From contig CBDHCD010000003.1 of assembly GCA_965260995.1 (NCBI GenBank), positions 806,001-870,000 on the forward strand: a stretch of DNA of 64,000 nt, read 5' to 3'. Shown here one piece after another: positions 34,444-45,170 of the stretch; positions within the stretch are counted from its first letter, which is position 1; each line of letters starts with the position of its first letter. This stretch comes from JBBROS01 sp965260995. Its GTDB lineage: Bacteria > Pseudomonadota > Alphaproteobacteria > Acetobacterales > Acetobacteraceae. Under the pieces are notes generated by a model. It made no database searches. It saw nothing but the letters and a program-made list of their open reading frames with translations, and had not been told where the DNA came from. The position numbers and the translations under genes were made by a program.

Positions 34444-35170
34444 TCACGCTTTAGCTGTCTTGGGCCGGGCCGTGGTGCGGCGGAACTGGTATGAATCAGC
34501 GCCCGTGGTGATGATGTGCGCCTGGTCGGTCAGACGGTCGATCGGCGCCTTGCACAGCCGTGGGTTCGGGATCACCTGCGACCATTCCGAGAACGGCAAG
34601 TTGGTCGTCACGATCACCGCCGCCTTCTCCGCCCGGTCGGCGATCACTTGGAACATCAGCTCGCAGGCCGTCTCGGCCAGCGGCACGTAGCCGAGTTCGT
34701 CGATGCAGATCAGGTCGAGCCGTTCCCACCGGCCCAGCGCCCGGCTGAGTTGGTTGGCATGCGCCGCCTCCGCCAGCTCGTTGATCAACGCCGTCGCCGT
34801 GGTGAACCGCACCCGGCGGCGCTGCCGGCAGGCCGCCACGCACAATCCGGTGGCCAGATGGGTCTTGCCCGTTCCAGCCTCGCCCACCAGCAGCACCGGC
34901 TCGGCCCGGGCCACGTGGTCGCCCTCGGCCAACGTGCGCAACTGGGCGGCCGAGACGCCCGAGCGATCAAACTCGAACGCGTCCAGCGTCTTCATCCGCG
35001 GCAGCCGGTGCGGCGCAGTGCCCCGCACCGTGCAGCAGCCGGGCGATCGCCCGGCTCTCGCGCTCTTCCATCTCGGCCGCCGACAGCGCATCGAGGTAGC
35101 CGATGTGGGACTGCTTTTCCCGGACCGCCTCCTCGGCCAGCCGCGCGAACTGGCCGCCGATCGTCGGCAT
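34444..35170 (-). pseudogene. istB: istB-like helper ATPase, frameshifted
   Basis: The AAA+ helper has Walker A in LLVGEAGTGKTHLATGLCVA, Walker B in LDLICIDELGYVPLAETACE and the downstream ADRAEKAAVIVTTNLPFSEW. The first part, MPTIGGQFARLAEEAVREKQ to RAIARLL, lies in another frame, so a frameshift near 35030 splits it. IstB helps the IstA transposase choose and bind targets. It is likely inactive. Confidence 0.8.
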
Positions 35171-35929
35171 CCGCAGCGCGCGGCAATGCTGGCGGATCGC
35201 CTCGTGCGGAAATACCCGCCCTCGCCCTCGATGCCGCCTTTCTCGTGTCCCGCACCCGGCGTGCAGAACTCGGCCGCGAACCGCCAATGCGAGCGGAACG
35301 CCACGAACCGCACCGTCTCCTCGCGCCGGTGCCCGCGCAAAATCTTGCGCACCGCACTCGTCAGGTTGTCGTAGCGCAGCACGCGAAACACGCCGGTGAA
35401 ATAGTCGAACGCCTGCTCGTGCGCCTCCAGGAACGCCTGCTGCGTCGCGTGCAGGTAGGCCCGGTGGAACGCCGCCCCGCTCGCCCGCCAGGTCGGCCCA
35501 GGCCTCATACCAGTCCACCTGCGCCTCCTGACCCCACGCGTAGCTCTGCAGCACGAATGTCTCGCGGTGCACCAATCCAAGCTGCCGCTTGCGCTCGCGC
35601 ACGTGGTTGCGCACCGTCGACTCAGCCACCAACACGCCGGCGAACTCCTTCAGGATGCGCCGGTGAATGCGCCGCGCCGTGTGACGCTGCTTGCGCGGCG
35701 CTCGCCGGCCCTCGTCCAGCACCGTGTCAATGAACGCCAGCACCGCATCCAGCCTCGGCTTGACCCGCGCCGGATAGCGATGCCTCGGCGGCAACGCACC
35801 CGCCAACGCCTGCCGCACCAAACGACGGTGCACCCCAAACTTCGCGGCAACCCCCGCGATCGTTCCTACTCCAAACTCGTGCTCCCGACGGAGCTGCTCA
35901 AACAAATCCACCCTGGCGTTCCAATCCAC
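35171..35929 (-). pseudogene. istA: istA-like transposase, frameshifted and shortened
   Basis: It starts at GTG 35929 with AGGAG upstream. The N-terminal HTH region (DLFEQLRREHEFGVGTIAGV, AAKFGVHRRLVRQALAG) and the first catalytic block QVDWYEAWADLAGERG are in one frame. AAFHRAYLHATQQAFLEAHE to TGVFRVLRYDNLTSAV continue in another. The C-terminal part expected in IstA (about 150 residues) is missing. It is an inactive copy. Confidence 0.8.
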
Positions 35930-36021
35930 TCTGAGCTCCTGGCAAAACCAGGAAAAACTTAGGTTGCGCGATGGAGGGTGGGCCAAAATTCGCCAGCACT
36001 GCTGGGCCAACATTCACTAGC

Positions 36022-36891
36022 TTCTGTTAGAACTTGAGTTTTAGCCCCATCTTTGGGGCATGGCGGAGATTGCTGAGGCTGAGGGCTTTACGGACGCGGA
36101 GTGGGCGGTATGGGAGCCGCTGATCGAGTTGGTGCGGCCCCGCGGCAAGACGCCGCCGAAAGACCTGCGCCGCACGATCGCGGCCATCTTGTGGCGGCAC
36201 AACAACGGCGCCAAGTGGCGGGCGATCCCGGCCGAACTCGGCCCGTGGTGGCTGGCGGCGCAGCTGTTCATCCGCTGGGCCAAGCAGGGTGCGTGGGAGC
36301 GCCTGCTGGGTTTGGCGCAGGCGCGCGCGGGCGGCTTGGATCTGGGCCTGGCCTTCCTGGACGGGACCAACATCCGGGCGCGCGCCAAAGCGGCGGGGGC
36401 GCCTAAAAAAGGGGATCTGCAGCAAGCCGAGACGAGCGTGAAGCGCTTGGTCGCTCTCGCGGCGGCTTCGGGACCAAGGCGGTGACGGTGGCAGACAGCC
36501 AGGGCCGGGCGATCGCCTTTGCGCTCGCCCCAGGCCAGGCGCACGAGGCGCCAATGGCGCCCGCGCTGCTGGACGGCTTGACGGACGCGCCCGGCTGGGT
36601 GGTGGGCGACCGCGGCCTGTCCTCGGACGCTCTGCGCGCGCAGGCCTGGGCCATGGGCGCGCGTCCGGTGATCCCGACCAAGAAGAACGAGGCGCCCGTG
36701 CGCTGCCCGGACTTCATCTACGTTCATCGCAACCGGATCGAGCGCCTTTGGGGTCGGCTGAAAGAGTGGCGGGCCGTGGCCACCCGCTACGAGAAGACAG
36801 CCCGCTCCTTCATGGGCGTGCTCTGCCTCGCCGCCGCACGGGACTGGCTCAAACCCACAATCAAGAACAAGCAATCAAGTCCTAACAGAGG
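36022..36891 (+). mobile_element. IS5-family (IS427-like) insertion sequence
   Basis: Imperfect inverted repeats start TTCTGTTAGAACTTGA at 36022 and end TCAAGTCCTAACAGAGG at 36891. CTAGC flanks both ends (36017-36021 and 36892-36896), consistent with a CTAG-type target duplication. It separates the IS21 remnant from the resolvase fragment. Confidence 0.82.
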
Positions 36892-36895
36892 CTAG
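36060..36895 (+). CDS. IS5-family transposase made by frameshift of two ORFs
   Basis: OrfA (36060-36485) holds EGFTDAEWAVWEPLIELVRP, RTIAAILWRHNNGAKWRAIP and the first Asp in LGLAFLDGTNIRARAK. OrfB (from 36482) has GWVVGDRGLSSDALRAQAWA and a final VHRNRIERLWGRLKEWRAVA with the Glu. A run AAAAAAG at 36405-36411 allows a -1 shift; the shifted frame then reads ALGRSRGGFGTKAVTVADSQ, the expected family sequence. Programmed shifting in A-runs is typical for IS427-like elements, so the copy may be functional. Confidence 0.8.
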
Positions 36896-36896
36896 C

Positions 36897-37287
36897 TCGG
36901 CAAAGACGCTGGCCATCTGAAGCATCGCCCTGCCGTGGGCCGTGGTGGCGTCCATGCCTTCCTTGTCGGCATAGAATCCAACGCCTAGCGCCCCCAACTC
37001 CGCCAGTGCCGGCGCTACCGTGGCGGTGCTGCGGCCCAGCCGGTCAACGGCCCATACCATGACAAGATCGAAGCGGCCCCGGCGGCATCCTTCATCATGG
37101 CATCGAAGCCCGGGCGCTTGTCCCGGCCCTTGGAACCGCTGATCGCGGCATCCTCATAAGCCTTCACGATGCGCCACTCCCGGCGCTGGGCCACGGCCTC
37201 AAGGGCATGGCGCTGATTGTCCGTGGTCTGCCCATCCGTGGAAACCCGGAGGTAGATCGCCACCTGCTTCACCTTGTCGCCGCTCAT
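36897..37287 (-). pseudogene. Serine resolvase, frameshifted and truncated
   Basis: The N-terminal catalytic part reads VKQVAIYLRVSTDGQTTDNQ, with the active-site Ser in LRVSTDGQ. The next part, VWAVDRLGRSTATVAPALAE to ATTAHGRAMLQMASVFAE, lies in another frame, with the shift near 37060-37085. The gene stops where the IS5 element begins, so the C-terminal DNA-binding domain is lost. The start is ATG 37287. Repeats upstream look like its res region. Confidence 0.82.
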
Positions 37288-37332
37288 GCCAGCCTGTCCC
37301 TTCCGTGATGAAAACGATCATGTCGGAAAACC

Positions 37333-37431
37333 ATACAGAAAGTAAGTGGTTTCTGTATAGGTTTAGCGGGTGCAAGAAAAGCCTGTCTTTGCTGCCATTT
37401 GGTAGGCCGATTTCGGAAGGGGTTTCTGTAT
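37333..37431. promoter_or_regulatory. res-like repeats upstream of resolvase
   Basis: ATACAGAAA at 37333-37341 and TTTCTGTAT at 37350-37358 form an inverted pair. A further TTTCTGTAT occurs at 37423-37431. The sites lie 45-145 bp upstream of the resolvase start, as expected for a resolution site that also represses the gene. Confidence 0.5.
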
Positions 37432-37622
37432 GGCACCTGGCAGGCTTGCTAAACCCGTAGAATAGTCGGATACACCGCTGTATAAATATTTGGGACAGTC
37501 TGGCTTACTTAGGCAATGACGCCGTTCGGTTCGCAGCGATTGCGATACCGAGTGGCCCTGTTCAGGTTGCCCTTGCATTGATTTCTTTGGCCGCTTTTGC
37601 GCTTGGGTTTTGGGGGGGTCTG

Positions 37623-37645
37623 AAGTGTCAGAAATTCTGACACTT
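37623..37645. promoter_or_regulatory. Perfect palindrome, operator-like
   Basis: AAGTGTCAGAA (37623-37633) and TTCTGACACTT (37635-37645) are exact inverted repeats around one A. No T-run follows. It stands between the resolvase remnant and the integrase. A repressor-binding site is possible. Confidence 0.45.
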
Positions 37646-37966
37646 AGTGCGCCGTAGGGTGCTGGCTCATTCAGCCCGGTGATGGCCCACGTCGGACGGC
37701 ACCCCCACCCCCTCGTAGCGGAATCGGCATAGCTAGGGCATGTAGTCTTCCCGTGGCGTCGCTAAATGCCTCTTAGCGGCCCGGCCGTGGCGTGCATCGT
37801 CGCCCGCTGGCGCACCGAGAAAGCCTTTGCCTACCGCACCCACCCACCCCCTGCCTTGGCGCTGGGCTTCCGGGCCACCCCTATGGGGGAAACTGCGCTA
37901 AAACACCGCGGGATGAGGGGTCTCAGAAATCTGCGCTATTTCTTAAAGCTCCTTTGGCGCTGCCCT
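37646..37966. other. Stretch with no supported gene
   Basis: I see no reading frame with conserved sequence or a plausible ribosome site here. An open frame from 37766 on the + strand is Arg-rich and antisense to the integrase end, so I treat it as chance. Confidence 0.5.
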
Positions 37967-39719
37967 CTAAGCCGCTTCATCGTCCCGGACCTCGCTGGAA
38001 TAAAGGCGAGACAGGTCAATCTCCGGGAAGCGCAGCAACGCCAACGTCGCCGCCACGGCCTTCAGTCCGGGTCCCTTGTCGTATCGCGTCTGGCCCTCTC
38101 CGCCGGCCTGGGCATGGCCCATGAGGAAGTCGATATGTCGGTCCTGCTGGTGCCCTTCGATGGTGTCGCAAAGGCGGGTGATGGCGGTATGGCGGAAGGC
38201 GTGCGCCCCCACCCCTGGCCGGTAGATTTTGAGGGCCTTGCGGTAGTGAACAAACCATCGCGTGAACCGTGGCCCCCGCTTCCGGTCCTTCTCTTGGAGT
38301 GCGAGATCGGGGAATAGAGGATCATTGGGGTTCGGCGCGGTCTCGCGGACATATTCGAGGAAGCGTAACCGGGCCAACTCGGGATGCAACGGGATGATGC
38401 GCTCGGCATTGTCAGTCTTGAGGCGGCGATCCTCTGTTTCGGTGATGCGGAGGAAATGGGTTCCGCCATCACTTCCCACGTCGCGTCGGTAGAGGTCCGC
38501 AAGTTCCTCTAGGCATGCCCCGTGATGCAGCGCCAAGAGAGGAAGCCAGAACTTTGCATCCCGAATGACGTGTGGCCCCGGCTCGGCGCGGCGATGCTCA
38601 TGGCTGCCGGTCCAAACGGGGGAGGCGAACAAGGCTTGCAGGTCCGGCTTCGTCCATTCGTCCCGCTGATCCCGGGCGGCTTGCCCCGCACGGAAGCGAT
38701 GGCTTCCCACCAATTCACTCCGGGCTGTCACAGTCATGTGGCCGGCGTCCACGGCAAACTGAAAGAATTGTGACAGGGCCGATAGGTGCCGCTTCACGGT
38801 CTTATCTGTCAGGAGTTCGGCCTTTGCTGCATCGGCCTCCGCAATCATCTCTGAAAGGGGCCTGCTCTTGTCCCGTGGCGACTTGCCATAGGTGTTCGGA
38901 AGGCGGCGGAGGGCATCGATGAAGCCCGTCATGTCGCCCCGGCCATACTCATTCACGGGCCGGTCCCCGCAGACTTCAACGAAGCGGCGCATCGTTCCGC
39001 GCTCTTGGCCCATGATCTGATGCGTAGCTCGGTCAATTATCTCCCGACGCACCATGAACGGCTCAATCAAGGCCGATGCAAGGGGCTTTGCACGGCCCCG
39101 CGGGTTGTCGTCGGGAGGGCTTGCCGGCTTGGCCGCGCTTGCTGCCGCCGGAGGTAATTGGCCCGGTGCCCAGCGTCCATCGCTGCACAATCTCCCAAGC
39201 CCGGAGGTTCGCCTGTATCACGCCAGCGATCAGGCCGCGGCGAAGGTGGCCAGGCAGCCCATAACGGGCAAGCATAGCATTCGCTTCAGCCTCCCCATCA
39301 TCGTCGGGGGTGCCGCTTGCGAGGTCGTTGGCGATCCCGTTCCGGGCATCGGTAAGGGCCGCTATGTCGGCATCGGCAAGCGATCCGATGACCGCGCTTA
39401 GGTCCGCACTCCCGGCACCGCCCAAGACACCCGGGCGCTGTTCAAGCCGCCATTGAATGTCCCGGTCTAGCAGTTCCTTCAGCAAGGCCTGCAACACCCT
39501 GTCTAAGTCCGCCCCATCCCTCTCCGCCGCCAATGCCCTCTCCCAAGCCGCCTTGAACCCGCGGGCCACCATCTCCGCCCTATGCTCAGCTTCCCGGAAG
39601 CATCGGGTTGCAAGGCTCACGGTGACTTCTCCCGAGCGGCCTCCCGGAAGCCTCCGGCGAAAACGGTAAATACCACGTTTACGGGCGATGTGGGAACAAT
39701 GTGGGAGCAAATTGGACAA
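37967..39719 (-). pseudogene. int: Tyrosine integrase, frameshifted
   Basis: The N-terminal part (from ATG 39719) has LPHCSHIARKRGIYRFRRRL, PGGRSGEVTVSLATRCFREA, typical of integrases with a DUF6538-like start. Near 39120-39190 the frame changes, and the rest (from RAKPLASALIEPFMVRREII) runs to 37967. The catalytic core is present: an Arg candidate near HHGACLEELADLYRRDV, HAFRHTAITRLCDTIEGHQQ with the HxxR box, FLMGHAQAG, and the Tyr in GQTRYDKG. A single repair would restore a ~580-aa protein. It lies 65 bp from the 3' end of tRNA-Gln, as for a tRNA-targeted island. Confidence 0.85.
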
Positions 39720-39784
39720 GCCGGACCTCGCACGGTCTGACCTGGCAAGAAGCTACTAATTTACAAAAGATTATGGGGCTTGGG

Positions 39785-39855
39785 CTGGGGGACCTGGATT
39801 CGAACCAAGGCTTTCCGAGTCAGAGTCGGAAGTTCTACCGCTAAACTATCCCCCA
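39785..39855 (-). tRNA. tRNA-Gln(CTG)
   Basis: The acceptor stem TGGGGGA pairs with TCCCCCA. The D-arm GTTTAGCGGTAGAAC, anticodon stem-loop TTCCGACTCTGACTCGGAA (anticodon CTG) and T-arm GGTTCGAATCC are all present. CCA is not encoded. The integrase sits downstream of its 3' end, so it is the likely attachment site. Confidence 0.93.
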
Positions 39856-40025
39856 TCCGGTTTGCATGAGCCGCCAGGATGGTGCCGGCTCGATAGCACG
39901 CGCATGCCACGTCCGCAACGCCCGCGCGGCGATCGCCGCCCCGGTCCCGTCAACCGCCTTGCCCTCTGCGCCCCGGAAGCCGACACTCGGCCCTATGTGC
40001 GCCGTAGCCTTCACAGCCGACACTC

Positions 40026-41111
40026 ATGACTGACCAGCCCGTTTCGGCCGGCTCGCGCACCGCCGCGTCGCCGCACGGCGTGTTCGCCGCCCTCGACCTC
40101 GGCACCAACAACTGCCGCCTCCTCGTCGCGGCGCCGGCCCGTGACGGCTTCCGCGTCCTCGATAGCTTCAGCCGCATCGTCCGCCTCGGCGAGGGCATGC
40201 AGACCACCGGCCAAATGAACGAGGCCGCCATGCAGCGCGCCATCGACGCGTTGCGCGTCTGCACCGCCCGCCTCGCCCGCCGCCCGGTGCGTGCCTTGCG
40301 CGCCGTCGCCACCGAGGCTTGCCGCCGGGCCGCCAATGGCCCTCAGTTCCTCGCCCGCGTCCGCGCGGAGACCGGCCTCGGCATCACCATCATCTCCCCG
40401 CGCGAGGAGGCCGAGCTCGCCCTGGAAAGCTGCGCGCCGCTGCTCGCCCCCGCCGGCCGGCGCGCCCTGCTGTTCGACATCGGCGGCGGCTCGACCGAGC
40501 TGGCCTGGGTGCGGCTCACCGGCCCCGGGCGGCCGCCGGAGCTGATCGGCTACCACAGCCTGCCCGTGGGCGTCGTCAACCTGTCCGAGCGGCACGGCGC
40601 GCGCGGCTTCACCGCCGAGGGCTTCCAGGCGATGGTCGATGAGGTGCGCGCCCGGCTGGCCCCATTCGAGCGGATCCACTGCATCGCCCACGAGGCCCGG
40701 CTCGGCGGCGTGCAGGCGCTCGGCACCAGCGGCACCGTCACCACCCTGGCCGGGGTCGCCCTCAACCTCGCCCGCTACCGCCGCCCCCTGGTGGACGGCA
40801 CGACCTTGTCGGCCGAGGCCGGGGCAGGGGCCCTCTTTCTGCTGCGCGGCCTCGGGCGTGACGGGCTGCGGCGCCATCCTTGCGTCGGCCCGGAGCGGAC
40901 CGACTTCGTCCTGCCAGGCTGCGCCATCTTCCAGGCTATCCAGGAAACCTGGCCGACCCCGGAAGTGACCGTCGCCGATCGCGGCCTGCGCGAAGGCATG
41001 CTGCTTCGCCTGATGCGCCAGCACCCGCCCCGTCCGGCGTCCCACCGCCCTCGTTCGACCACCGCCACCGCCGCCATCGTCTTCCCGGCCCGGCCTGAAC
41101 TTGCCTGCTAA
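40026..41111 (+). CDS. Ppx/GppA family phosphatase
   Basis: This 361-aa protein of the ASKHA ATPase fold hydrolyses polyphosphate or pppGpp. The phosphate-1 motif is AALDLGTNNCRLLVAAPARD. The family block RPVRALRAVATEACRRAANG is followed by GITIISPREEAELALESC. The phosphate-2 motif is LFDIGGGSTELAWV, and TSGTVTTLAGVAL follows. Only the core is present, without a C-terminal HD domain. The gene overlaps rlmE by 11 bp. Exopolyphosphatase and guanosine pentaphosphatase cannot be told apart. Confidence 0.9.
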   Translation: MTDQPVSAGSRTAASPHGVFAALDLGTNNCRLLVAAPARDGFRVLDSFSRIVRLGEGMQTTGQMNEAAMQRAIDALRVCTARLARRPVRALRAVATEACRRAANGPQFLARVRAETGLGITIISPREEAELALESCAPLLAPAGRRALLFDIGGGSTELAWVRLTGPGRPPELIGYHSLPVGVVNLSERHGARGFTAEGFQAMVDEVRARLAPFERIHCIAHEARLGGVQALGTSGTVTTLAGVALNLARYRRPLVDGTTLSAEAGAGALFLLRGLGRDGLRRHPCVGPERTDFVLPGCAIFQAIQETWPTPEVTVADRGLREGMLLRLMRQHPPRPASHRPRSTTATAAIVFPARPELAC

Positions 41112-41802
41112 GCGCCCTCCCGGCACCGGTCCGGTCGCCGGCCCTGGCGCCAGCCGCGGCCTCAGCGTGCCGCTCCGCACCGCGCGAGGCCGCACCACGG
41201 CGTCGCAGAAATGGCTGTCCCGTCAGCTCAACGACCCTTACGTCCGCGCCGCCCGGCAGCAGGGCTGGCGCTCCCGCGCCGCCTTCAAGCTGCTCGAGCT
41301 CGACGACCGCTTCCACCTGATCCGCCGCGGCGCGCGCTGCGTCGATCTCGGCGCGGCCCCAGGTGGCTGGACCCAGGTGCTGGTCGGGCGCGGCGCGGCC
41401 CAGGTCGTCGGAGTCGACCTGCTGCCCGTCGATCCTGTCCCCGGCGCAACCTTGATCGAGGGCGACTTCACGGACGACGCCATGCCGGGCCGCCTGCGCG
41501 ACCTGCTCGGGGCCAAAGCCGACCTCGTGCTGTCCGACATGGCGCCCAACGCCACCGGCCACACCGACACCGACCACCTGCGCATCATAGGCCTGGCCGA
41601 GCTCGCGCTGCACTTCGCGCTCGGCATGCTGGCCCCGGGCGGCGCATTCGTCGCCAAGGTGTTCCAGGGCGGCACCGAGCGCGCCCTGCTCGATCAGATG
41701 AAACGGCACTTCGCCCAGGTCCGCCATGCCAAGCCGCCGGCCAGCCGCAAGCAGTCGAGCGAGTTGTATGTCGTCGCCACAGGGTTTCGAAGTGGCTTGT
41801 AG
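41101..41802 (+). CDS. rlmE: 23S rRNA 2'-O-methyltransferase RlmE (FtsJ)
   Basis: This 233-aa enzyme methylates U2552 of 23S rRNA. It has the SAM motif CVDLGAAPGGWTQVLV and the K-D-K residues in RSRAAFKLLELD, VLSDMAPNATGH and GGAFVAKVFQGGTERAL. The start is TTG 41101, overlapping the upstream gene. The last 30 codons (VRHAKPPASRKQSSELYVVA, TGFRSGL) have a second, diverged copy at 42684-42779. The end of the gene may therefore have been supplied by an inserted element. Confidence 0.9.
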   Translation: MPAKRPPGTGPVAGPGASRGLSVPLRTARGRTTASQKWLSRQLNDPYVRAARQQGWRSRAAFKLLELDDRFHLIRRGARCVDLGAAPGGWTQVLVGRGAAQVVGVDLLPVDPVPGATLIEGDFTDDAMPGRLRDLLGAKADLVLSDMAPNATGHTDTDHLRIIGLAELALHFALGMLAPGGAFVAKVFQGGTERALLDQMKRHFAQVRHAKPPASRKQSSELYVVATGFRSGL

Positions 41803-42017
41803 CCTCCACAACAACCCACAAAGAGTGCAGTTTGAAATTGAAAGCGATTTCAAGTGATCGTTATGGAAAAGCTATGCCTTCGACTACAAACTACACCGTC
41901 TCAAAGCAGTTCTAGAAAAAAATATACTGGTGCTTCCAAGAAAGAATGAGAGATTTTTGACTTGCTGAAGCAGCATGCAAACAAAACGTCTTTTTCAGTG
42001 GCAGCTTAACGAAGAAG

Positions 42018-42167
42018 GTGAGTGCGCCGGGGGCAACCACAATTCTTTGTGCGGCAATTGGATTTGCCTATGGCGGCGCAGGATGGATGTTTGGTGCCGC
42101 CTGTATCGGATGGCTTGTTGATAAGGCGTTCGCGATCAAGAGCCAACAGCTATGCTTACAAAACTGA
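42018..42167 (+). CDS. Small glycine-rich membrane protein
   Basis: A 49-aa frame from GTG reads TTILCAAIGFAYGGAGWMFG, then AACIGWLVDKAFAIKSQ, one membrane segment with a glycine pattern. It overlaps the next gene by 16 bp. It lies in the lower-GC segment between the two copies of the rlmE end. The ribosome site is weak. Its function is unknown. Confidence 0.45.
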   Translation: MSAPGATTILCAAIGFAYGGAGWMFGAACIGWLVDKAFAIKSQQLCLQN

Positions 42168-42607
42168 CGGCCATCGAGAGTGGCTTGACCGCGATCGGGG
42201 GCATGGTCAATGCCAAGGCAGTTGCCGCGCATCAGGTGCTATGTAGCATTTCGGAGGCGCAGTCGGTAGAAAACGACGATCTTATGCACGTGAGAACGCC
42301 TCGCACCAAGGCGGAGTGGGATGCTGTCTCGCCAAGAGTATGGCCCCTGATTCGGCGTTATCTTGTTGAAGGTCAGGGACTCGATGCTCGTGTGGTTGAT
42401 CGAGCCAAATCCGATCTCCTTGACCAGCATTGCACTGGCAACTCTCTGCCCAACGATGAAGTGCAGCTTGCGCGTATTGTCGAAACATGCCGTATCAGTC
42501 GGCAAAGAGTGGCCAACCTCCGCCCTGGTGATCCTGCGCCTGAACGATTAAAAGAGGCTATAGATGAGACGCAAAGAATTATGGACGAAAAAAGTCAACG
42601 TGATTAA
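42152..42607 (+). CDS. Hypothetical protein in rlmE-flanked insertion
   Basis: This 151-aa soluble, helix-rich protein starts MLTKLTAIESGLTAIGGMVN and continues DLMHVRTPRTKAEWDAVSPR, VWPLIRRYLVEGQGLDARVV, LARIVETCRISRQRVANLRP. I do not recognise the family. Codon use is less GC-biased than rlmE and guaB, which supports transfer. It may act with the small membrane protein upstream. Confidence 0.55.
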   Translation: MLTKLTAIESGLTAIGGMVNAKAVAAHQVLCSISEAQSVENDDLMHVRTPRTKAEWDAVSPRVWPLIRRYLVEGQGLDARVVDRAKSDLLDQHCTGNSLPNDEVQLARIVETCRISRQRVANLRPGDPAPERLKEAIDETQRIMDEKSQRD

Positions 42608-42683
42608 AGTGAACACTGCTTCTTGTTGTCCGATCTGAATTGACCTTTGGTGGTGTATTCGTCAGAAGTATTGCTTCTCTCAC

Positions 42684-42779
42684 CTCCGCCACGCCAAGCC
42701 GCCGGCCAGCCTCAACACGTCGAGCGAGTTGCACGTCGTCGCCACCGGCTTCCGAAACGGTGCCCAACCCGCCTCGTAA
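42684..42779 (+). pseudogene. rlmE: Displaced original 3' end of rlmE
   Basis: The 96 bases encode LRHAKPPASLNTSSELHVVA, TGFRNGAQPAS and a stop. This matches the last 30 codons of rlmE but with the GC-rich third positions of the host. The stretch is cut off from the rest of the gene by about 880 bp. The best explanation is insertion of an element in the 3' end of rlmE that restored the end with its own copy. Confidence 0.72.
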
Positions 42780-42867
42780 CTATCTCGCGCTTGCACCCGC
42801 CCCGCGCCGGGCGTAAGGAGAACCGCCAAGACAGGGCACCCGACGCGCCCCAACGAAAGGTCCCGTC

Positions 42868-44405
<1,538 letters not shown>

Positions 44406-44409
<4 letters not shown>

Positions 44410-45086
44410 CCGACACTCCCCTGCAGGCCGTCGTCTTCGACGCCTACGGCACCCTGCTCGACGTCCACGCCGCCATGCAGGCCCACGCCGACCGCCTGCC
44501 GCCCGACTGGGAGCGCATCAGCAATGAGTGGCGGCTGAAGCAGCTCGAGTACAGTTGGGTCCGCACCCTCACCGGCCCGGACCACCACGTCGATTTCTGG
44601 CAGATCACCCGGGACAGCCTCGCCTACGTCGCCGCCCGCAACCGCGTCACCGACCCATCCGTGATCGACGCCCTGCTCGCCGCTTACCGCGAGCTGCCCG
44701 CCTTTCCCGACGCCGCCCCCGCCTTGCGGGCCTTGCGCGCCGCCGGGCTTCGCACCGCCATCCTGTCCAACGGCGAGCCCGGCATGTTGCGCGACGCCGT
44801 GGACGCCGCCCGCCTCGCCCCGCTGCTCGACGCCGTGCTCAGCGTCGAGGACGTCGCCCGCTTCAAGCCCGATCCGGAAGTTTACGGCATCGCCGCCCGC
44901 TCGCTCGGCCTGTCGTTGCCGCAGATGGGCTTCGTGTCCAGCAACGCCTGGGACGCGCAGGCCGCCGTCGCCGCCGGGTTCCGGGTGTTCTGGTGCAACC
45001 GCGGCGGCCACCCGGCGGAATACGGCCTTGACCGGTCCGCAACCATCCTGTCCACCCTTGCCGACCTCCCCCCGCTGCTCGCCTGA
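44406..45086 (+). CDS. Haloacid dehalogenase type II
   Basis: This 226-aa HAD enzyme likely hydrolyses (S)-2-haloacids. Motif I is VVFDAYGTLLDVHAAM with the nucleophilic Asp. Then come motif II in RTAILSNGEPGML, motif III Lys in ARFKPDPEVYGIAA and motif IV in GFVSSNAWDAQAAVAAGFRV. The start ATG overlaps the guaB stop (ATGA). SNGxP and SSNAWD are type II dehalogenase signatures. Confidence 0.9.
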
Positions 45087-45170
45087 CCCGGCGGGCCGGA
45101 CGGGTGGGTTCTCGCCGGGACCGTTGCCGGGGCCGAGGGCGCGCGCCGCTCCTCGCCGCCCCGCGCCTCC

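Larger units (their letters stand above)
34325..36015 (-). mobile_element. Degraded IS21-family element
   Basis: Both ends carry related sequences: the left end reads GTGCTGACGAATTCTGGCCC, and the right end (reverse) has GTGCTGGCGAATTTTGGCCC. Between them are broken istA and istB. An IS5-type element sits at its right edge. Boundaries are approximate. Confidence 0.72.

Noticed and set aside
37766..38317. 183-codon open frame in the island
   Set aside because: Antisense to the integrase end for most of its length and with no recognisable domain or ribosome site.
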